From assembly GCA_903903985.1 (NCBI GenBank), contig CAIVAT010000034.1, positions 140,044-204,043 on the forward strand: a stretch of DNA of 64,000 bases. The letters are read 5' to 3'. This document shows positions 27,401 through 33,805 of the stretch, one piece after another; the stretch's first letter is position 1, and every line of letters starts with the position of its first letter. This stretch comes from an uncultured Bacteroidales bacterium (GTDB taxonomy: Bacteria; Bacteroidota; Bacteroidia; Bacteroidales; FEN-979). The translations under genes and the position numbers were made by a program. The notes beneath the pieces were generated by a model. It worked only from the letters and a program-made list of their open reading frames with translations, ran no database searches and was not told the origin of the DNA.

Positions 27401-28928
27401 TCACCGGTGCTACCTCTCCGGCAACGTGGTTGATGGTAAATGTTCCGCAATTCGGAAGACAAACAGGGGTAGATTGGGTTAAAGCAACCGGGCTGGAATT
27501 CCCGCAGGAATTGTAAGCCCACACATACCTTATATAAGCAGAATCGCACCTTAATCCGGTTTCCAGGAAACTGGTTGCAGTTCCTATATCAGTCGCTGTA
27601 CCATAAGTAGCGATTGTATTCCACTTATAGCCAGTTGCCCCGGGAGTCGTATTCCATATCCAGTTGATTTGTGTTTGCGAAGAAGAATGAGCACCGGAAG
27701 CAGGAGCATTGGGAGCCATGGTACAGGTGTCTTTGAGGCAGCGGGCGCTAAATCCAGCTTCCTTTTCATGGTTATAATGCCACAAATCAGAACGAAAATT
27801 AAAAAGTTCAATTATTGCCGAACTTGTGGCAGAGGTCTCTGTAGAAGTCCTTAAGTAACTTGTGTATCCCATATCGAGAAAAAATAGGCCATTGCTGGTC
27901 CGAGCACCACCAGGCAGGCATGTAAATCCACTTTCGTTGGTGGCTCCTGTATTGGGGCTTTGCCAATGATTATAACCGATCTCCTTCATTTTTCCTCCTG
28001 CCACTGATGCTCCACCCAAATAATCCGCAAGTACAGACCATTCGCCATCCGATGGAATGTGCCAACCGGAGGGACAGATTCCCTGGACTCCTGCTGTGGT
28101 TAAATATTGCATCATCTCATTCCATTGGTACAATCCTCCATAGATATCGCAGTTTGATTCAAGATTGTTGTAACAGTATTTTTCGATCACATTGTTGTTT
28201 GTCTGTTCCTGCGAGCCATCGATCCGCGAACCGATGTTGATATTTTCCTTAAACCAGCATTGGTCTCCGATTTCAACAGTATGGTAGGTTTTCCCGCCGT
28301 ATGTAAATGTGGGCAATCCCGGGCACGGATGTCCATATTGATTGGTAACGACAGGGATGTCAAAAGTGCACGTTGAATTGGCATACATGACAGTAAAAGA
28401 AGTTGTGCCCGTTTCGGTTGGGGTGCCGGTGCCGTTCAGTTCGATGGTCTGTGTTCCGATGGTAGTGAATGTTCCCGTTTTTGAAAAACGGAAGCCGTTG
28501 ACGGTATTGGTTGAGATATTGTACCCGCCGGTGTTCATGTTGTTGACGGTAACTGTTACCGTATTGGAAGCGGTCAAGGCTGTTTCAACCATGTAGGTGC
28601 CATTGACAACCGGGTTGGAACAACTGATGGTTCCAAAACTCATGCAAGGACAGCGCCAGCCATTGACAGGCCCGGAATAAAACATGAGGCACTTCACATC
28701 GGTGTTGTAAATGGTCAATCCCACGGCCGGGTTTTGAATGGCATCCCGCTGGGCGGTGGTCATGCGCGGAGGCAAAAACCCTTGATTGGCTGAAGAGACA
28801 TCAAGCATCGCTGAATGGTCAGGCGCGATGGAATCTTTGCTGATGCTTACCTGGGCAACCATTTGCATGCTGATAAACATCAACATTGCTGCAAATACAC
28901 TTGACTGTAGTGTTTTTATCATAACCAC
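21447..28928 (-). CDS. Giant secreted FISUMP array protein, 2493 residues, eight FISUMP domains
   Basis: Signal peptide, then the shared 'LDVSSANQGFLPPRMTTAQR' module and Ig-like region as in the two neighbours. One long-form FISUMP domain (about 28295-27735) is followed by seven short-form domains ending near 26845, 25915, 25045, 24120, 23250, 22320 and 21450. Each short form has KCWITSNLGA, GWYWQFNRKQGYK, NDPC, W-x-IPT, KLHAAG, YWS and R-C. Two linker types alternate: an FN3-like one ('SSQTQINWNWN ... RYVWAYNSCGNSSPVALTQS') and another ('GGNVTDDGGGAVSARGVCWS ... LYYLRAYATNGFGTGYG'). The pair-unit of ~1.8 kb is repeated three times. No C-terminal sorting domain is seen. Likely a long surface stalk with many binding heads. 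Confidence 0.88.
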   Translation of the reverse strand: MVMIKTLQSSVFAAMLMFISMQMVAQVSISKDSIAPDHSAMLDVSSANQGFLPPRMTTAQRDAIQNPAVGLTIYNTDVKCLMFYSGPVNGWRCPCMSFGTISCSNPVVNGTYMVETALTASNTVTVTVNNMNTGGYNISTNTVNGFRFSKTGTFTTIGTQTIELNGTGTPTETGTTSFTVMYANSTCTFDIPVVTNQYGHPCPGLPTFTYGGKTYHTVEIGDQCWFKENINIGSRIDGSQEQTNNNVIEKYCYNNLESNCDIYGGLYQWNEMMQYLTTAGVQGICPSGWHIPSDGEWSVLADYLGGASVAGGKMKEIGYNHWQSPNTGATNESGFTCLPGGARTSNGLFFLDMGYTSYLRTSTETSATSSAIIELFNFRSDLWHYNHEKEAGFSARCLKDTCTMAPNAPASGAHSSSQTQINWIWNTTPGATGYKWNTIATYGTATDIGTATSFLETGLRCDSAYIRYVWAYNSCGNSSPVALTQSTPVCLPNCGTFTINHVAGEVAPVTKTVTYGTVTGIPGEPGKCWITSNLGADHQATAVNDATEASAGWYWQFNRKQGYKHDGTTRTPNTIWVSSISENSYWMTDNDPCALELGAGWRIPTYTEWNNVKESGNWTTWNGSWDSGLKLHAAGRLFYSDGSLNTRGSSGRYWSCIQEGDPYGWYLMFNSDYSYMTSYYKIYGFSVRCLRDDRIPTAFPTVTTSVVCNIGQSEAISGGNVTNDGGGAVTARGVCWSITQNPVITDNHTTDGTGVGTYISNLTGLIPNTTYYLRAYAINGFGTGYGDKITFATAEATYPCPGMETITINHVAGEVAPVTKTVNYGTVTKIRGETAKCWITSNLGADHQATSVDDATEASAGWYWQFNRKQGYKQDGLTVTPSWTITNIDENSDWIIANDPCSIEFGNGWRIPTVTEWANVNAGGNWTDFTGPWNSGLKIHVAGFLNISEGSIFNRGVVGIYWSSIGLQWNPGQGYDLFFDTGQQEAVSSWGKAYGCSLRCVKDCINPPSSPSSGTHTSSQSQINWNWNTVVGLPGYKWNTTDNYSTAIDVGNATSHLETGLRCDSAYTRYVWAYNSCGNSSPVALTQSTPVCLPNCGTFTINHVAGEVAPVTKTVNYGTVKGIPGEPGKCWITSNLGADQQAIAVDDATEASAGWYWQFNRKQGYKHDGSTVTPSWTMTSINENSDWQATNDPCLHELGTGWRIPTNIEWTNVSTAGNWTDWYGPWNSGLKLHAAGYIYSYNGDLYSRSWSGSYWSGSQGNASYGNGIYFYNSYIYNSYNEKAGGYSLRCLRDDRIPTAIPTVITSMASNIGQSAVSSGGNVTDDGGGAVSARGVCWSTSQNPAITDSHTTDGTGDGTFISNVSGLTPNTLYYLRAYATNGFGTGYGDEITFTTAVATYPCPGMETITINHVADSVAPVTKTATYSTVTNIPGETTKCWITSNLGADHQATSVDDATEASAGWYWQFNRKQGYKVDGQTITPSWTITTIDETSDWMTANDPCGLELGTGWHIPTYSEWNNVESSGNWTTWDGPWNAGLKLHAAGFLNNNDGSLYSRGSRGTYWSNAQGGTSWGWCLYLYSWAPWMTNDYKTNGFSARCVKDCSGPPSSPSTSTHSSAQTQINWSWNTVPGALGYKWNTSATYGTAIDIGTANRYLETGLICDSGYTRYVWAYNSCGNSSPVALTQSTPVCLPNCGTFTIKHVAGDVAPVTKTVAYGTVTGIPGEPGKCWITSNLGADHQATSVDDATEGSAGWYWQFNRKQGYKHDGSTATPSWTIITNIIENSDWITTNDPCALELGTGWHIPTFTEWNNVINSGNWTDWNGPWNSVLKLHAAGYIYYYDGSLYNRGSIGSYWSMMQSNAPYGDYLYFTNWECSRYGQDKAYGSSVRCLKDDRIPSAIPTVTTSMVSNIGQSAASSGGDVTDDGGGAISTRGVCWSTSPNPAITDNRTTDGIGDGTFVSNITGLTPGTLYYLRAYATNVLGTGYGNEITFTTVETTYPCPGMETIIINHVADSVAPVTKTVTYGTVTNIPGEPTKCWITSNLGADHQATAVDDATEASAGWYWQFNRKQGYKHDGTSRTPNMTWVSNISENSDWITSNDPCALELGAGWHIPTYTEWNNVESSGNWTTWDGPWNSGLKLHAAGYIYYFNASLSSRGSGGSYWSSTQNDDSYGWFMVFYSWSPWITIDSKAGGFSVRCVKECFAPPSSPSSGSHTSSQTQINWSWNSVPGATGYKWGITNNYVDATDMGTATTTTETGLTCNTAYTRHAWAYNVCGNSSRVLLERTTLSCPVTCNSSITVNHMTGLVAPVDKTVTYGIVRDIPGEPDKCWITSNLGATHQATAVNDTTEASAGWYWQFNRKQGYKNDGSTVTPSWTITSISETSDWVAANDPCTIELGANWRIPTSTDWTNVDASGNWNDWNGPWNSALKIHAAGYLYGRDGSQSSRGSDGFYWSSSQLNATLCWYLNFNNSNSNMGGNEKAFGFSVRCVRDN
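21925..27330. repeat. Three tandem ~1.8-kb repeats inside the giant FISUMP gene
   Basis: The landmark aggttgctggtgatccagca recurs (one-base variants at 24598 and 26401) at 21925, 22801, 23728, 24598, 25522, 26401 and 27328. Distances alternate between about 875 and 926 bases, so the true period is ~1,800 bases (1806, 1794, 1803), i.e. two domains plus two different linkers. Confidence 0.9.
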
Positions 28929-29012
28929 CGTATTGTTAAGTAAATAAAATTTTCTAACCTCAGTAATTTAGTCGTTTCACAAAATAAATTCTATATGGGA
29001 TCATAAATAAAA

Positions 29013-29059
29013 TCCACCCACAATTCCTCCCTGCCTGCAGGAAGGATTGGTGGGTGGAC
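29013..29059 (-). terminator. Strong hairpin after the heptaheme cytochrome gene
   Basis: tccacccaca...ctgcctgcag...tggtgggtgga folds into a long stem around CTGCctGCAG. It lies 32 bases after the 3' end of the minus-strand cytochrome gene and before the giant FISUMP gene, so termination is plausible. Confidence 0.5.
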
Positions 29060-29090
29060 TGATCGTTATTTAGTCTGTGGAAAAAAGTCA

Positions 29091-30581
29091 TCACGGGTAC
29101 AATTCCCTATGACACTCAGTGCAGAAGTATGTTTTCCATTTATCTTTCACGTCAATGGGATGTTGAAATTCCATGAGGTTGTCGATGGTGGAATATTGCA
29201 CATTCCCTGTCGGGCCCTGGGCGATGATGCTGTGGCACAGGTTGCAGTCCCTGGAAATAACTTTTCCCTTCTCGCTTTTATGCCTGTCGGAGTGGCAACG
29301 GAAACAACCATCTGATTCAAGATGCCCGATATGGTTAAGATAGTTTTTCGCGGAAGCCCGCATATAAGGAAACACATTGAGTGAAAACGCCTCCTGGATG
29401 CCGGCAATGGCTTTGTCAATCAGTGGCTTTTGAGCCTTGTATATGGTGGGATAACCGGTTTTGTAAAAATTGGTGATGCTGTCGCGAATGAACATAAATG
29501 CAGAATCTTTGGTGGTAAAAGTGCCTTTAAGTACGTTCATTGCCACCTTTTTGATGAACGGGAGTTCCTTGGGGATATCACCGGTGATCATTCCATTGTC
29601 GACATACACCATCGGTGATTTGTATGAATGCGACGGGCGGTTGTGGCAGTCCATGCAGTCCATGATACGGTGCTGCAAGGTATCCAGGGCTTTCTTATCG
29701 AGCATGTTATCGGTATCCTGGAAGATCTGAACATCACCGGTTTTCAGGTTGGTGAATTTTACCCATGGAATCGATTCCCGGTCTTTTGTGGAAGCGACAT
29801 ATTCAATACGCATGTCTTTATTGATGTGCCAGTGAATCCCTTCAACCAGCCCCAGCGCGCTGTAATTCGGACCAATCTTCATCAGCAGTGAATAATTGAA
29901 TTCGGTATTGAGTGAATCGGTGATATACACCTTTTGGGTACGAAGTTTGCGTGCATAGAATTTTTGCGGCCAGTGGCATCGTTCGCAGGTTTCACGCGCC
30001 GGACGAAGGTTTTGAATCGGCGTTTCGATGGGCTGAGGAAATTTATGGAAGATGACTGAATAGACCTGGTATAACCCCGCTAGTTTTGATTTCACATACC
30101 AGCCGGCACCCTCTCCCACATGACACTCCACGCAGGCAACACGGGCATGAGGAGAATGAAGGTAGGTAACATATTCGGGTTCCATTACATTGTGACAAAG
30201 TTTACCGCAAAACTCAACGGATTCCGTGTAGTTAAAAGCTTCATAACTGCCCATGGCAGAGACAATTAAAAACAAAAATGTGAATACAGACACCATCAGC
30301 AGTTTCTGGCGTTGCCTGGGAACATTCATATCCAGTACCGGCCAGCGGTTAGACGGATCGTGTGTTTTCTTCCGGTTGATCAGCATCCCGATCGGGATCA
30401 GCAGCAACCCGATCACCAGGATCGTTGGAAGCACGATGTAGGTGAATATACCGTTATACGGGTTTTGATGATCCGAAAGCAACGCCTGAACAAATAATAC
30501 CACAATGAGGATGAAGCTGTTTACTGCAAAAATAAAACCAGTGATGCTGATCCAGTTAGAGGTCGATTTTGGTAATTTCAT
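29091..30581 (-). CDS. NapC/NirT-like membrane cytochrome c with seven haem motifs
   Basis: 496 residues. Three membrane helices (~12-33, 44-67, 95-112) instead of the single anchor usual in NapC/NirT. Seven haem-binding motifs: CGKLCH (C125-H130, CxxxCH type), CVECH (150), CERCH (199), CMDCH, CFRCH, CNLCH and CTECH. The first haem region 'VEFCGKLCHNVMEPEYVTY' and 'HARVACVECHVGEGAGWYV' are typical NapC/NrfH wording, where a quinol site lies near the first haem. It should take electrons from menaquinol to a periplasmic acceptor. No reductase gene is next to it, so the partner is unknown. Confidence 0.85.
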   Translation of the reverse strand: MKLPKSTSNWISITGFIFAVNSFILIVVLFVQALLSDHQNPYNGIFTYIVLPTILVIGLLLIPIGMLINRKKTHDPSNRWPVLDMNVPRQRQKLLMVSVFTFLFLIVSAMGSYEAFNYTESVEFCGKLCHNVMEPEYVTYLHSPHARVACVECHVGEGAGWYVKSKLAGLYQVYSVIFHKFPQPIETPIQNLRPARETCERCHWPQKFYARKLRTQKVYITDSLNTEFNYSLLMKIGPNYSALGLVEGIHWHINKDMRIEYVASTKDRESIPWVKFTNLKTGDVQIFQDTDNMLDKKALDTLQHRIMDCMDCHNRPSHSYKSPMVYVDNGMITGDIPKELPFIKKVAMNVLKGTFTTKDSAFMFIRDSITNFYKTGYPTIYKAQKPLIDKAIAGIQEAFSLNVFPYMRASAKNYLNHIGHLESDGCFRCHSDRHKSEKGKVISRDCNLCHSIIAQGPTGNVQYSTIDNLMEFQHPIDVKDKWKTYFCTECHRELYP

Positions 30582-30881
30582 ACGTGTTTTAATTTAGAAT
30601 TATTCTATATATAGCCCTGTAAATGAGTGGTTAAAATTAATACTTATTATCACAAATAAAAATCCACAGGGCCGCATTGTGAAAAATTAGACATAAAAAC
30701 ATACCATTTCGTATTTTTGGGCTGACATTATCTGGGATTGACTTTATATCCTGGCCACTTTTTGGTATACCTCATCCCCTGACCCCTTCTCCTGAAGGAG
30801 AAGGGGAATTCCCGCTCATTGGTGAACGGGCAGGGTGAGGTCAATGGAGGGCTTCCGGGTGAAATGATATAATAACAGACC
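30582..30881. other. 300-base divergent intergenic region
   Basis: Lies between the cytochrome gene (leftward) and the cyclophilin gene (rightward). I see no gene. It holds a possible -7 element for the rightward gene (TATTTTTG, 30712-30719) and a palindromic element at 30770-30842 that would fall in the cyclophilin 5' leader. Confidence 0.5.
30770..30842. repeat. Interspersed palindromic element (copy 4)
   Basis: cctcatcccctgaccccttc then tcctgaaggagaagggg, attcccgctcattggtgaacgggcagggtgaggt. The inner hairpin cccttctcctgaaggagaaggg is perfect, and the outer ends cctca(t/c)cc and gggtgagg pair. It is the fullest copy in the window. Confidence 0.75.
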
Positions 30882-31514
30882 ATGAAAAAACAACTTATTT
30901 TAATTTTGCTGCTCCTGTCAAGGTTTCCTGCATTCACGCAGGTTTTGCCCGATCAATCGACCCTGATGGCACATGCCCCACCCACATTCCGGGCAGTTTT
31001 CAAAACAACAAAGGGGGAGTTCACCATTGAAGCGAACAGGGAGTGGTCATCTGCCGGCGCCGACCGGCTTTATCAACTCCTGATGACAGGTTTTTACAGG
31101 CAGAATGCCCTGTTCAGGGTTCAAAAAGGGTATGTGGTGCAGTTTGGCATCGGAAATGAAAGGGAGGTCAATTACTTTTGGGACAAACGTCCGATTCCCG
31201 ACGAACCTGTTCACCAAAACAATCTCCGGGGAACCATTTCCTATGCCCGTGACGGGATGAACAGCAGAACGGCCCAATTGTTTATCAACCTGAAAGATAA
31301 TTACAAACTGGATACCGTCCATTTTAACGGGTTGCAGGGGTTTCCCCCTGTAGGTAAGATTATCTCGGGGTTTGAGGTAATAGAATCATTTTTTAGCGGC
31401 TATGGATTTGAGCCGGCAAACCACCAGGATTCGGTGATGATGTACGGAAATGCCTACCTGAAAAAGAAATTTCCGGAGCTGGACTATATCATCGATGCGT
31501 ACCTCATCCCCTGA
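30882..31514 (+). CDS. Secreted cyclophilin-type peptidylprolyl isomerase
   Basis: 210 residues with signal peptide (MKKQLILILLLLSRFPAFTQ). Cyclophilin core: 'FKTTKGEFTIEA', 'NALFRVQKGYVVQFGIG' (with the catalytic Arg of the FHRV motif, here LFRV), 'GTISYARDGMNSRTAQLFINL' (Gln and Phe of the active site) and 'FPPVGKIISGFEVI'. The usual second His of FHR is replaced by Leu, common in divergent members. The final codons and stop (LIP*) come from a palindromic element. Periplasmic proline isomerisation is the expected role. Confidence 0.87.
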   Translation: MKKQLILILLLLSRFPAFTQVLPDQSTLMAHAPPTFRAVFKTTKGEFTIEANREWSSAGADRLYQLLMTGFYRQNALFRVQKGYVVQFGIGNEREVNYFWDKRPIPDEPVHQNNLRGTISYARDGMNSRTAQLFINLKDNYKLDTVHFNGLQGFPPVGKIISGFEVIESFFSGYGFEPANHQDSVMMYGNAYLKKKFPELDYIIDAYLIP

Positions 31515-31549
31515 CCCCTTCTCCTCCAGGAGAGCGTTAGGATGAGGTC
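31502..31549. repeat. Interspersed palindromic element (copy 5), overlapping the cyclophilin stop codon
   Basis: cctcatcccctgaccccttc then tcctccaggagagcgttaggatgaggt. Its first 13 bases encode the last residues and the TGA stop of the cyclophilin gene. Confidence 0.72.
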
Positions 31550-31603
31550 GTCAGAGGGATTTTGGTCGAGGCTATTTAAGTTCAAAGACTAATATATCAT
31601 GCA

Positions 31604-32881
31604 ATGTTTTATTTAATGATCGTTGTTTTTATTCTTGGCTACGCTTTCATTGCCCTGGAGCATCCGCTCAGGATCAACAAATCGGCTACGGCCCTGCTCC
31701 TTGGGGTGTTGATGTGGGTATTGATGGCCACGGGTTTTCCGGAATTGTTTTCGCAGAATACCTTGCTTGGGCATTTAGGCGGAATTTCCGAGATCCTCTT
31801 TTTTTTACTCGGAGCCATGACCATTGTTGAACTGATCGATTCACATGAAGGATTCAGGATCATCACCGATAAGATCAGCACAACCAAAAAGGTCAAACTG
31901 CTTTGGATTATCGCCATTATCACATTTTTTCTGTCAGCTGTTCTTGATAACCTTACCACCGCGATTGTCATGGTTGCCTTGCTGCGTAAACTCATCGGGG
32001 ATAAAAAGGAACGATGGTTTTATGCCGGAATGGTTATTGTTGCCGCGAACAGCGGGGGGGCCTTCAGCCCGATCGGCGATGTTACCACCATCATGCTGTG
32101 GATCGGAGGACAGGTAACGACGCTGAATATCATCGTAAAAACTTTCATTCCCAGTGCCTTGTCGATGGTGATTCCACTGGTGCTGATCTCAGCAACCATG
32201 AAGGGCCATATACAGAAGCCACCGGGCGATAAATCGGACCATTCAAATTCGACGACACCCCTGGAACGGAATATCGTTTTCTTCCTTGGCATCGGGTTTC
32301 TTCTTTTCGTACCCGTTTTTAAAACGCTCACAAGCCTCCCCCCCTATATGGGGATCCTGCTTGGCCTGGGGATGTTATGGGTGATCACCGAAATCATGCA
32401 CAAGGCCAAGAATGATGCATACCGCCCCATGGTTACTGTTGCCGGTGTGCTGCGCCGGGTCGATACTCCGAGCGTCCTTTTTTTTCTTGGGATCCTCCTT
32501 GCAGTAGCTGCGCTTCAATCAGCCGGACAACTTGAAATGCTGGCCCGGTCCCTTGACAAACATATAAGCAACTTATATGTAATCAACATCATGATCGGGT
32601 TGCTGTCGTCAGTGATCGACAACGTTCCCCTTGTTGCCGGAGCCATCGGCATGTATCACAACACTTTCCATGCCGACCATTTTTTCTGGGAAATGCTGGC
32701 GTACTGTGCTGGAACAGGCGGAAGCATTCTGATCATCGGCTCAGCAGCAGGAGTTGCTGTTATGGGGATGGAAAAAATAGATTTCATATGGTACCTTAAG
32801 AAGATATCGCTGTGGGCACTGATCGGCTTCCTTTCGGGAAGCCTGGCCTATTGGGCGATGAGTGTCCTGGTGTTTACGTGA
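31604..32881 (+). CDS. nhaD: NhaD-type Na+/H+ antiporter
   Basis: 425 residues and about 11-12 membrane helices, from 'MFYLMIVVFILGYAFIALEH' onward. Family blocks: 'LLGAMTIVELIDSHEGFRII', 'FFLSAVLDNLTTAIVMVALL', 'VVAANSGGAFSPIGDVTTIM' and 'SSVIDNVPLVAGAIGMY'; the two Asp-Asn pairs (DN in LDNLTT and IDNVPL) are the ion-transport residues expected in the ion-transporter superfamily. It exports Na+ in exchange for protons at the inner membrane. Monocistronic, with a hairpin at its stop codon. Confidence 0.9.
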   Translation: MFYLMIVVFILGYAFIALEHPLRINKSATALLLGVLMWVLMATGFPELFSQNTLLGHLGGISEILFFLLGAMTIVELIDSHEGFRIITDKISTTKKVKLLWIIAIITFFLSAVLDNLTTAIVMVALLRKLIGDKKERWFYAGMVIVAANSGGAFSPIGDVTTIMLWIGGQVTTLNIIVKTFIPSALSMVIPLVLISATMKGHIQKPPGDKSDHSNSTTPLERNIVFFLGIGFLLFVPVFKTLTSLPPYMGILLGLGMLWVITEIMHKAKNDAYRPMVTVAGVLRRVDTPSVLFFLGILLAVAALQSAGQLEMLARSLDKHISNLYVINIMIGLLSSVIDNVPLVAGAIGMYHNTFHADHFFWEMLAYCAGTGGSILIIGSAAGVAVMGMEKIDFIWYLKKISLWALIGFLSGSLAYWAMSVLVFT

Positions 32882-32913
32882 GATGTTGGATGTGGGACTT
32901 CTTACGTCTCACA
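32878..32913. terminator. Hairpin between convergent nhaD and LEA-like gene
   Basis: gtgagatgt (32878-32886) and acgtctcac (32904-32912) are inverted copies with one mismatch, separated by 17 bases, and overlap the nhaD stop codon. It lies 3 bases from the end of the opposing gene, a natural place for a shared terminator. Confidence 0.45.
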
Positions 32914-32915
32914 TG

Positions 32916-33524
32916 CTATTTCGCAGCATAATCCGTCTTGATGGTAATATATCCAGGGTATGTAATCGCTGTGCCGGCGATGATCAGGGTGGGTTTTAAC
33001 TTGATTTTAAAGCGTGTCGGCATATTTCCGACACCAGCAAGGTTCATGCAGAAATTAAGCATTGCGGTCGAGGATTTTCCCGAAAGGACTGTTTTAAGGT
33101 CAAGGCCCACCTGAACCGGGATGGCCGAGGTGCTTAATGCCGGAATCGTTACGGGTTGATCCAGGATTCCAGAGGTCATCTGAATGTCATCGATAAAAAG
33201 AATCCATTCAAGCCGGTTAAGGCCGGCTGCCGTGGTGTTCGGGTTTCTGCCTTCCAGGTTGAGTTGAAGGGAGAGTGGAAAAACAGGGCTTGTGAAGCCG
33301 GCCAGGATAAGCGCCACATCAGACAGTTGCAGGTCGCTGACCGATCGGATATACTGAAGTTCGACTCCCGCAAGGTTTACTTTCTCCACCGACCGTATGC
33401 GAAAATCACAGTTCGCAAGATTGGAAGCCTGCTGCGCCTGACGGGCTATGTTGCACCCGGTGAAAGGAACCATCATGATGAGAAACAGGAGAAAAAAGGA
33501 GACAGGTCGGCAGAGCTTTATCAT
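32916..33524 (-). CDS. LEA14-like lipoprotein
   Basis: 202 residues. Lipobox 'MVPFTGCNIA' after a hydrophobic stretch (SFFLLFLIM). The mature part has the LEA type 2 pattern: 'VEKVNLAGVELQYIRSVSDL', then 'FPLSLQLNLEGRNPNTTAAGLNRLEW' and 'TIPALSTSAIPVQVGLDLKTV', i.e. an Ig-like sandwich with N-P-N in a loop. Function is unknown; such proteins may bind other envelope molecules. It stands alone, convergent with nhaD. Confidence 0.65.
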   Translation of the reverse strand: MIKLCRPVSFFLLFLIMMVPFTGCNIARQAQQASNLANCDFRIRSVEKVNLAGVELQYIRSVSDLQLSDVALILAGFTSPVFPLSLQLNLEGRNPNTTAAGLNRLEWILFIDDIQMTSGILDQPVTIPALSTSAIPVQVGLDLKTVLSGKSSTAMLNFCMNLAGVGNMPTRFKIKLKPTLIIAGTAITYPGYITIKTDYAAK

Positions 33525-33805
33525 GTTGAAGAATCTGAACCATAGACCAGATCCGTTTGATTTTTTCCCAAAATTACAAAAATCCTTCTTTAACCTATGT
33601 AAATCCCTCTCAGGATGCTGAAAAATTTCTATTTACCCGGTTGGGTTGGTATTGTTTTCATTAATTTTAACCCGGGATTATACCCGGTTCATACAAGCAT
33701 AGCGCTGCATGATTCACCTTGAAAATTCAATGACACAGAAGTTCTGGAGGCAATGCAGTGCATGGAGAAAAAGCACAATGATATATACCATTAAATCATC
33801 AAACC

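Noticed and set aside
17385..28928. Prophage tail-fibre genes
   Set aside because: The N-terminal module looks tail-fibre-like, but there are signal peptides and no phage structural, lysis or integrase genes.
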